Shown here in pieces: positions 1 to 63,984 of a DNA stretch of 64,000 nt (positions are counted from its first letter, which is position 1; every line of letters starts with the position of its first letter). Position numbers and translations under genes: made by a program. The stretch is from assembly GCA_020137815.1 (NCBI GenBank), contig CM035358.1:2283321-2347320 (forward strand), read 5' to 3'. This stretch comes from Hormiphora californensis (lineage: Eukaryota > Ctenophora > Tentaculata > Cydippida > Pleurobrachiidae). Under the pieces are notes generated by a model. It made no database searches. It was not told the origin of the DNA and worked only from the letters and a program-made list of their open reading frames with translations.

Positions 1-114
1 TAGAGATAATAGAAAAGGACAGACAGAGAAAGAGACAGATAGCCAGTAGCTCACACAAAAGACCTTCCCTTTGTCTCGACTCTGCTACACCGGACCTCAC
101 TTCCCTCCAAAAGC

Positions 115-53049
<52,935 letters not shown>

Positions 53050-53879
53050 TGTGTGTAGAGAGAAGAGGATGTCATGATGTACATTCTTTAGAATCTGGTG
53101 CTAATTAGTACGCTAATTAGATTAGTACATTTCGTGCAAAGAAATGTTTTTGATTCATCAGTCTGTCGAACTTTGTCCGTTTTTAATCATGATTGATCAC
53201 ATTTCCCCATTATTAGACAATATCGGAAAGAGAAGAGTGCAGTGTTTAGACTTGACTCGTACAATGTTGTTGAGTATTCAACAAGTACAATGTGTAATTA
53301 GCTAAACACAAGATTATTGAAGAGTGAAAAAAGGCACTCTGGTGCAAGTTATAGACACTAAAAAGTGTGTTAGTTAGACAATGATAGGCGCGTGTGTATT
53401 ATATCACTTTGTATTCCCCTCTAGAATATTACAGGTGAACAGTTTACAGCATAGCATGATCTGAGGGACATGTTCATGTTCCCGAGTTACAACGAAGTAA
53501 TCTGTTTAAAATTCGTCCTATTTTGTAAAATTTTAACTGAAATAAGTTTTTGTGATTTACTTTATGGTTAAAATTGTGTTTTTAATTCTCAGAGTGGTGT
53601 CAAAATTAACCAGGAGGCAGGAGTGATTTAGAAATAAGTTGTCATCGCGCGGCTTACTATTTGCGCGTCATATTACGCGCGCGCAAAAAATCAAAACTCG
53701 AGCTCAAAAAAATTTCGAAAGTTTTTTTCAGTTCACGATTTTTATTTTTCTAATTTTCTAGGTCTGTCGCTCGGAATGCGCTGCAGCCCCTCATGCGCGC
53801 ACTCCTACAGCGTATGCCAAGTCTGTCGCCCTTGGTTGCCTCAGTTTGATAACATTTTTCACATTAAATGCAGCTTAGG
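53050..53879 (+). other. RasGEF 3' flank
   Basis: The 3' UTR is presumably here; no canonical AATAAA was noticed. A GC-rich palindromic patch (GCGCGTCATATTACGCGC) lies at about 53,660-53,690, shortly before the LINE insertion. Confidence 0.5.
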
Positions 53880-56735
53880 CCAAATGTGAAGTGAACAAGC
53901 CACCACATGCTGAGATAAGTTGTAAACTAGATCAGTTTCAAGAGCTAAAGGATGAAGAGTTGACCAAGATAATTCGCTCCATGGCCTATAAACACTGCGA
54001 CCTAGACCCTCTTCCAACCTCTATGGTATCGCAGCTTTTGCCAGAGTTGATAGAAGTCATGGCTGAGATGGTGAACACAAGTCTTACCACTGGCGAGTTC
54101 CCGTCTGAATTGAAAAAGGCTCTTGTTAGACCAGCGTTCAAACTAAAGGATGGAGACAAAGATGACTTGAAGAATTATCGACCCGTGTCCAATCTGAGTT
54201 TTGTGTCCAAGCTGATTGAGAAGGCGGTGGCACTCCAACTAACACATTATCTAGAGTCAAATGGATTACTAGGTAAAGTTCAGTCAGCATACCGGAAAAG
54301 TCATAGCGTGGAAACAGCAACGGTTAAAATCCTTGATGACCTACTGCTCATAACAGATGACAATTCGAAAGCAGTCCTTCTTCTTCTTGACTTGAGTGCC
54401 GCTTTTGACACCATCGATCATAATACGTTACTTGAGAAACTTGAGAAACGTTATGGAATATGCGGAACAGCTCTCAAATGGTTCCGTTCTTACCTTACCG
54501 GGAGAACAGCGTCAGTTAAGATCGGAAATGTGACATCAACAGAGCGTGCTGTAAAGATAGGGGTACCCCAGGGGAGTATTCTTGGGCCAATTTTGTTCAT
54601 TCTCTACACCAAAGAGTTGGAGCAAATTGCTAGGAACCACGGTATGACGATACATCTTTATGCCGATGATTCCCAATTATATTGCTCCTTCAAAACCCAT
54701 GATTTCAATGCAACCGAAGCTAAACTCAATGTCTGCTTAGCGGATATCCAGAAGTGGATGGCTCGAAACCGGCTGAAGTTAAACGCTGGAAAGACTGAGG
54801 TTATGATCATAAAATCAATACATGACCGTGGTGACAATCCAAAGGAAATACAGCTCTTCGATCAAGTGGTTGAGGCCTCATCATATGCAAGGAACCTTGG
54901 CGTTATATTCGACGACAAATTGAAAATGGATAAGCATGTTTCGCATGTGGTACGGGGATGTATGGGTTACCTGAACAACCTTTGGCGAGTAGGGGGAATG
55001 ATGGACAAGGACTCGAGGATCCGGATGGTAAACGTTTTCGTTCACTCAAAACTTGACTTTTGTAACTCACTTCTCTACGGTATTAACAAATCGCAATTAA
55101 AGCGCCTGCAGAAAGTGCAGAACTCGGCCATACGTTACGTATTCAACTGGAAGAAGAGAAGGGGAATAACAGCACTAAGCAAGGAACTCCACTTTTTACC
55201 TATTTCTGCGAGGATTCGATATAAAATCGCTCTCTTGATGTACAATGTAGTTCATGGTCAGACTCCAGAATACTTGAAGGATGATGTTGGAATGAGGCAG
55301 AGAAAACAGATTGGACTAAGAGCGGACGACGATAGTACCCTGTTGGAAGAGAAAATACACTGTAGCCTCAAGCTTCGACACAATGTTACTAAACGTGGTA
55401 TCTCTATAGCTGGTCCAGTCGTATGGAACAGTCTACCACGACTCCTAAGAGAATCAGCCTCTGTTGCAGAGTTCAAAAAGTACCTGAAACATCATCTATT
55501 CATTGAAAGTTTCGGTTGTTCTTAGAAGTGGTTAGTCGGTCATTGAAATCTACCTGTCTTCTGAGTTTCCCTCTTATTTCTACATCCTGGGTTCTGAGTT
55601 CCTATGGCTACTACTGGTTTTCCTGGGTTTCTACTGGGTTCCTATGGTTACTACTGGTTTTCCTTGGTTTCTACTTGCTTCCTTGGTTTCCTGGGTCATT
55701 TTGGTATGTCTGGCGTCTGCACAGCACCATCTTTCCAGCACCTGCACACCCTCATCCTTTCCAGGGCACATTTTTCCATTAAGCTGTGCAGTGTATCCTT
55801 GTCCTCCTCCAGGCTACAGCTTCTAATTCTCTAAATTGCTTATCTCTTGTCTGGCTTCAGTTGGGACTACACATGGTCTGCCTCCCTTGCTTGGTCCTTT
55901 CCTGGGTTCCCGTGTCCTGTCTCACCTATCACTATTCGGTATTCATTGCCACCACGCCCTAATGGCTTATGCACTGGTCCAAATTCCAGACTTCCACTCC
56001 CTTCCATCCCACTATACCTATGTCCTACTACACCTACTATACACTCCTTCCTACATCTACATTCCTTCCTACATCTACCTGAGACTTAGTAGAGGGACCA
56101 CCCATGACAGAGTATTTAAGATTCTTTGTGTGTATTTTTGTTTAAACGTATCTTGGCCTTTCGAGTTTGTGTAGAGTTGAGTAGATGAGGTTGCAGACTG
56201 GCTGAGAGAGGCCGAAGAAAGAAGAGTGAAGACCATACACTCCGTTTTTAAACGTTTTTCTCGATAAAAAACTATGCCTTGTATGTCCAGACAATAATAT
56301 CCACCGAAACAAACTCTGTATCGAAATACACACTCTCAAGGACTGCATGTTTGAAGGACAGCTAATTTATTTATTTATTGTTTGCATTATTTGTACAGTT
56401 TGTTTGACTTTGGTGGTCTGTCGGTGGGTTGATTAGTTGGTCTATTTATTTGTCGGTGGGTTGATTTGTTGGTCTATTTATTTGTCCCGATGTTCTAGTA
56501 ACTGTTATGATCGTGTTTTGAATGTTCGTGTTTTGTATGTTCGTGTTTTGTATGTTCGTGTTTATGTTCGTGTTTGTATGTTCGTGTTTTGTTATGCTCG
56601 TGTTTTGTATCTGTACCACTTTTGAAAGTGAGAGAGTATGTCAAGCGTAGGCTGTTGGTGCGTGCTCCATTATTTTACACTATAAAGTGGTATATATAAA
56701 TGATTATATTACATTTACATTTACATTTAGAAAGC
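53880..56735 (+). mobile_element. 5'-truncated non-LTR retrotransposon (CR1/L2-like LINE)
   Basis: It contains the reverse-transcriptase ORF described separately and a roughly 1.2-kb tail. The tail ends near a TTACAT-type short tandem repeat (about 56,708-56,732) preceded by TATAAAGTGGTATATAAATG-like sequence, as in many CR1/L2-type LINE 3' ends. No endonuclease domain is present upstream: a stop lies at 53876-53878 and RasGEF 3' flank follows. The element therefore seems 5'-truncated and inserted between RasGEF and VPS36. The exact 3' boundary is inferred. Confidence 0.7.
53891..55525 (+). CDS. LINE reverse transcriptase, ORF2 C-terminal part (544 aa)
   Basis: The motifs are in order: NYRPVSNLSFVSKLIEK (96-111), motif A LLDLSAAFDTIDH with D167 and D173, motif B GVPQGSILGP (224-233), motif C LYADD with D259 and D260, and the C-terminal domain ending WNSLPRLLRES...FKKYLKHHLF. 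This is typical of CR1/L2-like LINEs. The palm is intact with no stop or frameshift over 1.6 kb, which suggests recent insertion. The first codon of the open frame is GTG; the real protein would have started further upstream with an endonuclease that is missing here. Confidence 0.88.
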   Translation: MNKPPHAEISCKLDQFQELKDEELTKIIRSMAYKHCDLDPLPTSMVSQLLPELIEVMAEMVNTSLTTGEFPSELKKALVRPAFKLKDGDKDDLKNYRPVSNLSFVSKLIEKAVALQLTHYLESNGLLGKVQSAYRKSHSVETATVKILDDLLLITDDNSKAVLLLLDLSAAFDTIDHNTLLEKLEKRYGICGTALKWFRSYLTGRTASVKIGNVTSTERAVKIGVPQGSILGPILFILYTKELEQIARNHGMTIHLYADDSQLYCSFKTHDFNATEAKLNVCLADIQKWMARNRLKLNAGKTEVMIIKSIHDRGDNPKEIQLFDQVVEASSYARNLGVIFDDKLKMDKHVSHVVRGCMGYLNNLWRVGGMMDKDSRIRMVNVFVHSKLDFCNSLLYGINKSQLKRLQKVQNSAIRYVFNWKKRRGITALSKELHFLPISARIRYKIALLMYNVVHGQTPEYLKDDVGMRQRKQIGLRADDDSTLLEEKIHCSLKLRHNVTKRGISIAGPVVWNSLPRLLRESASVAEFKKYLKHHLFIESFGCS

Positions 56736-56850
56736 TCGATGACGCTTTGACCGATTTTTCACAAAATTGCCATCGAAAACTTGCACAGTCTTTTATCATG
56801 ATTTGAACACCCGAGGCATAAACACACCGTATCTCGTTACCTTAGATTCA

Positions 56851-57966
56851 ATGGATAGATGGTCGTGGCAGTCGAAAGGAACGAAAACAGCCGAAGAAAC
56901 TAAGTCGAGTATCGCTAATGTCCGGCTGTACGATGGGGAGGACAAAACGAATTTTGATAAGGGTTCTCTTACCATCACAACACATCGGTTAATTTGGAGT
57001 GACGGTCGACAGGGTATTGAACTTCCTCTAAAATTAATAACGAAGGTGTCTTCTGCAGAGGCAACCTTCACAAAAAGTGCGAAGGTTATTCTGACTCTTT
57101 CAACTCGAGAACACTCACAAGACCCGGGCCCTGTGCAAACCAGTAAACATGATTTTATAAAACTGTCATTTCTAAAAGGTGGTCATAACGATGCAAAGTC
57201 GCTCATTATCACACTTTTGTCTGAGAAGAGATGGGAGAAGGGAGTGATTGCGGTTCAAGGTAAATCGTCCCTCATGGGAGGAGGTCTGGTGCACATCGAG
57301 CGGCAAATTGAGTCAACCCGAGCTGAGACAGATAAATCCTTGACCTCGGCTTTCAAGGATATTGATGCACTGATGGATAGAGGAAAAGATATGGTGGCTC
57401 TAGCTGAGAGAATTACAGTGAAACTAAGTGAAAAGGACTCCGCTGGGGACGAGACAATGGAATTGAAGTCCCATCTCCTTTCTATTGGTATCTCTAATCC
57501 TGTAACACGTGAAACTCACGGCACTGGCACTAGCTACCACAAATCTCTAGGAAGTGAGCTGGCCCGGATGATATCCTCTCCCCTTCAGGAATGTGGCGGT
57601 GTAATGAGTGTAAGTGAGGTTTACTGCAGGTACAACCGGGCTCGAGGTGTTGCTCTGGTCTCACCAGAGGATGTGGTGAATGCCTGTAAAACCCTGACAC
57701 CCCAACAACATGGCATGGAATTAAAACGGTTTTCTTCTGGTGTGCTAGTTGTGGAGGGTGATAATTTCAACTCTATCATGTCAACCTTAGTGGATACCAT
57801 AACAGATAATACTTGTGTAACCGCACTGACTCTGAGCTCGCTCATGACTATTCCGTTACTACTTGCTAAGGAACGGCTACAAGCGGCGGAACAGCATGGG
57901 TTATTGTGCAGGGATGAGACAGATGAAGGGATATTCTTTTATAAGAATCTACTTGTTACAGCGTGA
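56851..57966 (+). CDS. VPS36: VPS36, ESCRT-II subunit (371 aa), intronless
   Basis: VPS36 is the ESCRT-II subunit that binds ubiquitin and phosphoinositides through its GLUE domain and sorts cargo into multivesicular endosomes. I chose the ATG at 56851 because MDRW matches the conserved N-terminus of the family. The GLUE domain spans about 1-135, with VRLYDGEDK, THRLIWSD and the KHDFIKLSF strand. A helical linker (about 145-200) follows, then tandem winged helices with SNPVTRET (215-222), MSVSEVYCRYNRARG (252-266), SPEDVVNACK and LLAKERL..AE..GLLCRD. Length and order match animal VPS36 (human about 386 aa). No introns or frameshifts are seen. It lies about 210 bp upstream of the SMARCA start codon. 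Confidence 0.96.
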   Translation: MDRWSWQSKGTKTAEETKSSIANVRLYDGEDKTNFDKGSLTITTHRLIWSDGRQGIELPLKLITKVSSAEATFTKSAKVILTLSTREHSQDPGPVQTSKHDFIKLSFLKGGHNDAKSLIITLLSEKRWEKGVIAVQGKSSLMGGGLVHIERQIESTRAETDKSLTSAFKDIDALMDRGKDMVALAERITVKLSEKDSAGDETMELKSHLLSIGISNPVTRETHGTGTSYHKSLGSELARMISSPLQECGGVMSVSEVYCRYNRARGVALVSPEDVVNACKTLTPQQHGMELKRFSSGVLVVEGDNFNSIMSTLVDTITDNTCVTALTLSSLMTIPLLLAKERLQAAEQHGLLCRDETDEGIFFYKNLLVTA

Positions 57967-58146
57967 ATATCATGAGATACTTTGAGAGATTTGTGATTAT
58001 TTTGAATGCGGGAAGAATGTAGAAAGTTTTGTTATTGTGTATAATCATTGTTTAGTTTATGAGTCTTGTTAACAGCTTTCGTTGAATTCTCAAACCTACC
58101 CATCTCCCATCACATTGTATTTTAACTGATACATTTTGTATTATAG

Positions 58147-61100
58147 GAAGGTGATAAGTTAGACCTCAATCTCCAGATGTCTGCTAATCCAGGTAATTGA
58201 TAAACTGGTTCACTGAAATCGTGTATCATCTACCTCTATGGGACCAGTTACAGATTTGGAACCGGGCGTCAGTTTCCTGATGGGAGAATTTTTCAACACT
58301 GCTGACAATGAATCCTGCGCAACTCCCCATTCATTCTAGCTGTAAATTTCGTCGCGCATTGTAAATTATGTCGCGCAGCATGGTTCAATCGGGAATCTAC
58401 CATCAGGAATCTCACATCAGGAATCTGCCATCAGGAAACTGACGCCCGGTTCCAAATCTGTAACTGGAGCGTAACCCTTCATGTTTGATGTCTCATGTCA
58501 TTGAAACATTGTCCCCTAACATCCCCAATTGTCCCAGGTATGATGTCCCCTGGTGGTAGCATGGCATCCCCCAGACAATCTCCTGGTCCGATGGCAGGGC
58601 AGCCCCTCACCCCACAACCAGGTCCCCAACAACCTGGACCACCCTCAGTGAGCTCCTCACCCGGTGGGGCATCAACCCCTCACTCTCCTGCACACTACAG
58701 ACCGGTATGAGGGGGGGGGGCCGGCTGAAGTTTTTGAAGTTTGAAGTTTTCCACCCTACTTTTTGAGTTTTTGAAGTTTTTGAAGTTGACTTCAAAAACT
58801 TCAAAAACTTCAAAAACTCTAAACTACTTTTATATGCTTTCAGTGACTATTATTACACTTGTTTAGGTTAGTTTCATGCTTAATACATATTGTGGCAAAG
58901 TTATCCGTCCTTGTCTGCCCTTTTTCTACCACAAATTAGGATATTTACAATGATTCCTAGCCATGAAATCCATGGCACAATTTGGTGTAAAAAATTTAAA
59001 TTTTTTGTAAAAACAGATTTTATTTTCATTCTATAACTCAAAAAATTCCCTAGAAAATGCTAGGAAAGTGTTTAAAAATTTTCAAAAAATTTTTTGGGGC
59101 CACACCCTTTTTGCCAGTTTCACAAAATGCAAATTTTTTATGAAGGGAGTAGTGAAAAAAATATGGACACCAAAATCATCAGCGGCCTCGAGTTAGTGGG
59201 GGTACGTGCCAAAATGAAGTCTCCACCTCATCTAATTCGAGGGATTATGGGATATTTTCATAATTTTGTGTGTGCGCATGACTTTTTTTGGGCTAGACCA
59301 GTTTTAATGGTTTATGAGTGACTATGGGCTTTTTAAAGGGGTGTATCTTGTTCGGAATATGCAAGTTTGTATAAGAGTTATGAAGCAACATAGGGCCTAT
59401 CTCCAACGGTTTAGGAGATATGAGTTTTTGAAGTTTTTGAAGTTTTTGAAGTTTTCCACCCTAAGTTTCTCTTTGAAGTTTTTGAAGTTGACTTCAAAAA
59501 CTTCAAAAACTTCAGCCGGCCCCCCCCCCGGTATGAGAACCCTTTTATATTTTATAAATTCTGTGGTGGTAATTTCAAGGGCCGAAAAGCTGACGTTTTT
59601 CCGTGTCTGGTACTAAATTTAAATCCCCTCAATTTCAGCCCCCTGGCCACCCTGGGATGCCCCCTCCAGGATCCATGCCTCCTGGATCCATGCCTCCTGG
59701 ATCTATGCCTCCAGGATCGATGCCTACTGGCCCGATGATGCCAGGCACTATGCCCCCGGGAGGAATGCCTCCTGGTGCCATGGCCCCTGGCGGTTTTCCA
59801 GGTCCCCCTCATCCTGGGATGTATCCTACTCGAGTACAGTTCGCATCCCACCAGTTCAACATTGTGAGTTATGTCTCTAGAAACTAGAAACGTTTCATAA
59901 TAACACTGGTTGGTTTGGGTTGGTTTCTGTTTGGATTACATTTGGTAAAAATTTGGTTTGGTTCGGACTTTGGTTTGGTGTTTCATTTCGTGTCATTTCG
60001 TTTCGTATCTACAATTATAGTATAACCCATTATCCCACTAGTTACGAGCCCAGATTTATGCCTACAAGCTACTGTCCCGAAACCAGCCCCTGACTGAGCA
60101 CGTGGTCCAGGCCCTTCACGGAAAACGGGTCCTCATGGCTCCTGGGTCAGGTAAAATGAAGTTACAAGTTGAGGGTCGTTGATAAATTGATAAGCTCAGT
60201 TGTTTGTATACAACTGTGTTACTCAGTTTTCTACTCTAAACTGTTGTTATGTTCTGACCCTTAGATGTTAGATCGTTGATTATTGCCATTAATATTAACC
60301 CATTATCCAGGTCCCGGAGCAGGACCGAGAATGCCAGCGCCCAATTCAGCAGCTGCCCACCCTCCAACAAGTGGCGCTAGCACTGGAAGTTCACCCGGAC
60401 CAACCCAAAATGGTAGCATAAATGAGAACAGCAATCAGTCAGCCACAGATGAATCACCTTGCAGGTAGGTGGTAAAATCACCTGCCACGTGGGGGGGGGG
60501 GGGGGGTTCAACCTTGTAGGTACTTTGTAGAAGATGGTTTCTTTTTTGTGTGGCTCACACCGCTCTGTGAGGGTTCGATAGATCAAGGATACCCCTCTTT
60601 CTTTTTTCCTGAAACAAAGGTTCCATGTTCCATAACAATTAACAATCTTACAATCTTACAAAGTTTTAGTTCCATAACAATTAACAATCTTACCACAACA
60701 CCCCAGTACCCCTAACGAAGGAATCAAGACTGAAAATGGAACACCAGCACCCGCCCCTGGGACCCCTATCTCTGGGGGCTCTTACAGGACCCCCATACCA
60801 GTCGCTAAACCAGCCATTCGCCTCATGACACATAAACCTCTCTCCAGTCGCTGTCCCGGTAATTTTTGCTTGGTTATCACATGTAGTTTGCTTGGCATGC
60901 TTTTATCAAATTAGTTAGCTGTTGAATCGTTACATTAGATCACTTTCGTTTAACTTGATATCTCGTTTCTCCCAGGTATCGACCCGCAAGACATTCTCAA
61001 GGAGAGAGAGTACCGTATCACCCAGAGAATGGCTCTCAGACTAAAAGAACTCGACTCGCTCAATGAAACTATCAATAATGAAAACCTAAAGATTAAGGCA

Positions 61101-63826
61101 GATATTGAGTACAAAGCGATCAAATTGTTAGATTTTCAAAAACAAGTCAGGAGAGAAGTATTGAGCTGTATGCAGAGAGACACGACACTGGAGACTGCAT
61201 TTAACTCCAAACTCTACAAGCGGTATGTAGCAGCCTTTAGAAATACACAATGTTGTTCAGCAAATACAAATACACAGTTATCCAACAAATACATACACAT
61301 TAGGAATTTGTAGGTTATGCAGTGATATAGGCGTTCATTTTAACCAAAACTATGTTTTAGAACTAAGAAGCAGTCTCTGAGAGAAGTGCGAATCACAGAG
61401 AAACTAGAGAGGCAACAGAAAGAGGAACAGAAGAGAAAGAAGAGACAGAAACATCAAGAGTTCCTAAATGGTACATTTTATACTTGAAATAATATGAACT
61501 CTTTTCTCCAACTGCTAATCTTACCATCAAGTTGATATATCAACTATCTTTCCCCAATATGAAATATGAGTATTAACCCACACTTTCTCTCTACAGCTGT
61601 TATGCAACATACGAAGGAGTTCCGTGATCATCACAGACACGTCGTCCAGAAAACGCAAAAACTTGCGAAAGCGGTCAGAATTTATCATGAAAACGCTGAG
61701 CGAGAGGAGAAGAAGGAGAGAGAAAGGATTGAAAAGGAGCGTCTCAAGCGTCTTATGGTAAGTTAAGTTTTAAATCCAGTGTAAAAATCATAGAAACCTT
61801 CGCTATTAATTTTAGTTGGCTCAATTTTTCATTTCCCGCACATTTCCTTCACATTACTTTGTTGTGTGGGACAAATCTGTAACTAACGCACAGACGACTA
61901 GCAAGGTTGCGCGCGGAAAGAGCGCGATACACAATTGTTAGTAGCACGCGCACGACCAAACTAATCTTACAAACACAGACCCATCAAATCCGATCAACCA
62001 TGTTGCAATGTTGTGTTGTTGAGCACACCCCCCCCCCCTTAGAATGAAGATGAAGAAGGATACAGGAAGCTCATTGACGAGAAGAAAGATAAGCGTCTGG
62101 CGCATCTTCTTGCTCAAACGGATGAGTTTATCCAAGACATGACTAACATGGTTAAAAAACATCAGGAAGATCTGAGACAGGCTCGACTTAAAAAGAAGAA
62201 GAAGTAAGAAATACCTCCCTTTCATTCCCTCTGTCTTTATTATTTGGTCGAGTATTCCTGTAAAGTATTCTGATGGCAGCATCAGTAGTCAGCTATGCTC
62301 AATGCTGTCCCTGGGGGATCTGGGCAGGAATCATGGATATAATTAACAACACCCACTCCCAGGTTGGAGAGGCGAAAGAAGAAGATTGAGGTAGAGAAAG
62401 AGATGAAAGACAAGGGTGAGATAGATGTTAGTACTACGCTGATTGATAGCAACAGTAAACTGAGTGTTGACATTGAGGGCCAGAATGTGGAAGATATCGA
62501 TCTAACAGGTATACAGTTAGTGGTAGTGAAGTTAACATACAGGATTAATAAGTACTAGTAGTGAAGTAGTTAGACCACTTTCAAGTTCTAACCCCCATCT
62601 CGCTCCCCAAAACATTCAAATACAGATACTAACCCCCATTCCCCTCCCCCGACGCATTCAAATACTAATTCTCAACTAATTACTGACCCACCTCAGCCCA
62701 CACGGGAGTGAGTGATGATGATGATGAAGTAGAGGGTGAAGAGGAGCAAGAAGAGGTGGAGATTGAGGAACTACCAGAAAGTGAGCAATTAACTAATTAA
62801 TTAATTATGCAATATTTGTACTTTTGCACAAACCCATAATAACTCTTCCTTTCTTCAGTTATCAGTACGGTGGACGATGAATATAAGAGAACGGAGGGAT
62901 TCATGAACTACTACGGTATTGCACATTTATACAAGGAGAAAGTGGTGGAGCAACCTCCCATGATGCGATTTGGAAAACTAAAACCCTATCAGGTTGGTTT
63001 TGAGATGTTTTGAGAAAATAGTACATTGTTTTACTGTCCGTTCTTTTCTTTGTGAGTGGTAATGCAGCAATGTTCGTACCCACTGTTTTGACAAAATAAT
63101 TTCTAACCCGCCCACCCCGATAGATCAAAGGGTTGGAGTGGCTGGTTTCACTTCACAACAACAATCTGAATGGAATCCTGGCTGATGAGATGGGATTGGG
63201 AAAAACAATCCAGACAATTGCACTTTGCTGTTATTTGTTAGAGAAGAAAAACATTCGAGGTATATCCATGTTTTAATTAATTAACTAACTAATTAATGTT
63301 TTAAAACAAAAGATAAACCAAATCCTCCTCCTTCCAGGACCATTCCTGATTGTTGTACCTCTCTCCACTCTAAGTAACTGGACAATGGAGTTCGAGAGGT
63401 GGGCTCCTGGCATCATCAAGGTAGCCTACCGAGGACACCCAACCGCCAGGAAAATGGAGGCCCCAATTATCAAGTAAGATCTCATGATGCAAATTATACT
63501 AAATTCCTTGTTGTCAATGTCAAACTCCTCCACCCCTTACTCAACAAGTTGATTCTTGTTGAGCTGTGTCTTCATTTTTGGTACCTACTCTAAATATGAC
63601 CATTGACCATTACATATCACATTTTAACCCAACTCCCCCAGGTCTGGCAAGTTCAATACCCTGATAACCACGTACGAGTATATCATGAAAGACAAGGCCC
63701 TGCTGTCAAAGATAAAATGGAAGTTGTTAGTAATCGATGAGGGTCATAGAATGAAGAATCACCACTGTAAACTAACTCAGATCCTAAATCAGTACTATAA
63801 CGCACCATCTCGACTACTGCTAACAG
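58147..63826 (+). CDS. SMARCA4: SMARCA2/4 (Brahma/BRG1) SWI/SNF ATPase, 5' part, gene continues past window
   Basis: This is the catalytic ATPase of BAF/SWI-SNF remodellers. Exons: 58147(ATG 58177)-58192, 58538-58704, 59639-59863, 60042-60150, 60311-60464, 60707-60858, 60976-61222, 61361-61470, 61597-61757, 62043-62203, 62363-62508, 62697-62780, 62859-62992, 63124-63259, 63338-63473 and 63642-63826. All phases agree and give about 774 residues so far. Domains in order: Pro/Met/Gly-rich N-terminus, QLQ, Pro-rich linker, HSA, basic tract, acidic tract, SNF2 helicase lobe 1. No BRK domain is seen between HSA and SNF2. Vertebrate SMARCA2 and SMARCA4 are co-orthologous to a single invertebrate gene, so the symbol is approximate. 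TATAG|GAAGG at 58146 may be an acceptor, implying an upstream leader exon. Confidence 0.93.
58177..60150 (+). CDS. SMARCA4: SMARCA exons 1-4: Pro/Gly/Met-rich region and QLQ domain
   Basis: Exon 2 (58538-58704) and exon 3 (59639-59863) encode the Pro-rich N-terminus. Exon 3 has PPGSM-type five-residue repeats. The end of exon 3 plus exon 4 (60042-60150) form the QLQ domain ([21 protein letters not shown], then HGKR), a protein-interaction module characteristic of Brahma/BRG1. Introns 1 and 2 each host an inverted-repeat element, described separately. Confidence 0.92.
58244..58467. mobile_element. MITE with 40-bp perfect terminal inverted repeats (SMARCA intron 1)
   Basis: 58244-58283 and 58428-58467 are exact reverse complements (40 bp, starting CCAGTTACAGATTTGG). 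The interior contains GTCGCGCA-type repeats and tandem ATCAGGAATCT motifs near the right arm. No coding capacity. It occupies most of intron 1. Confidence 0.85.
58712..59529. mobile_element. Roughly 820-bp inverted-repeat element at the SMARCA exon-2 donor
   Basis: The left end is poly-G followed by CCGGCTGAAGTTTTTGAAG and the right end is its complement followed by poly-C. GGTATGAG flanks both sides (58704-58711 and 59530-59537), an 8-bp target duplication fitting hAT-type insertion. GAAGTTTTT motifs repeat inside both arms. No transposase is seen, so it is non-autonomous. Confidence 0.82.
60976..62203 (+). CDS. SMARCA4: SMARCA HSA-domain exons
   Basis: Exons 60976-61222, 61361-61470, 61597-61757 and 62043-62203 encode the helical, highly basic HSA region, which binds actin-related proteins. 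Visible motifs include [36 protein letters not shown], the [19 protein letters not shown] run and [20 protein letters not shown]. It is closely collinear with animal BRG1/Brahma. It ends in a lysine tract at a GAA|GTAAGA donor. Confidence 0.94.
62859..63826 (+). CDS. SMARCA4: SMARCA SNF2 ATPase lobe 1 exons (partial domain)
   Basis: Motif Q region: [15 protein letters not shown]. Motif I (Walker A): [12 protein letters not shown]. Motif Ia: VPLSTLSNW. Motif [17 protein letters not shown], the DEGH box of Brahma-type enzymes. The last visible exon ends SRLLLT|G, just before motif III, and the next exon lies outside the window. All catalytic residues visible so far are intact. Confidence 0.95.
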
Positions 63827-63875
63827 GTTTGCAATATTGCTGACAACACCCTGATTGTTTAACATTTAGGTGATG

Positions 63876-63984
63876 CAGGAACCGACCGAAACAAGTAAAC
63901 AACCAATCATAACTCGTTATTTAGGTCACGTGACTGGTTATCAGCCAATCAGGGACCAGTATTTCCTGATTCGGTCGGTTCCTG
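63876..63984 (+). mobile_element. 109-bp MITE copy C in a SMARCA intron
   Basis: Same terminal repeats and orientation as copy A. The target duplication AGGTGATG occurs at 63868-63875 and 63985-63992. It lies about 50 bp downstream of the exon ending at 63826. Confidence 0.9.
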
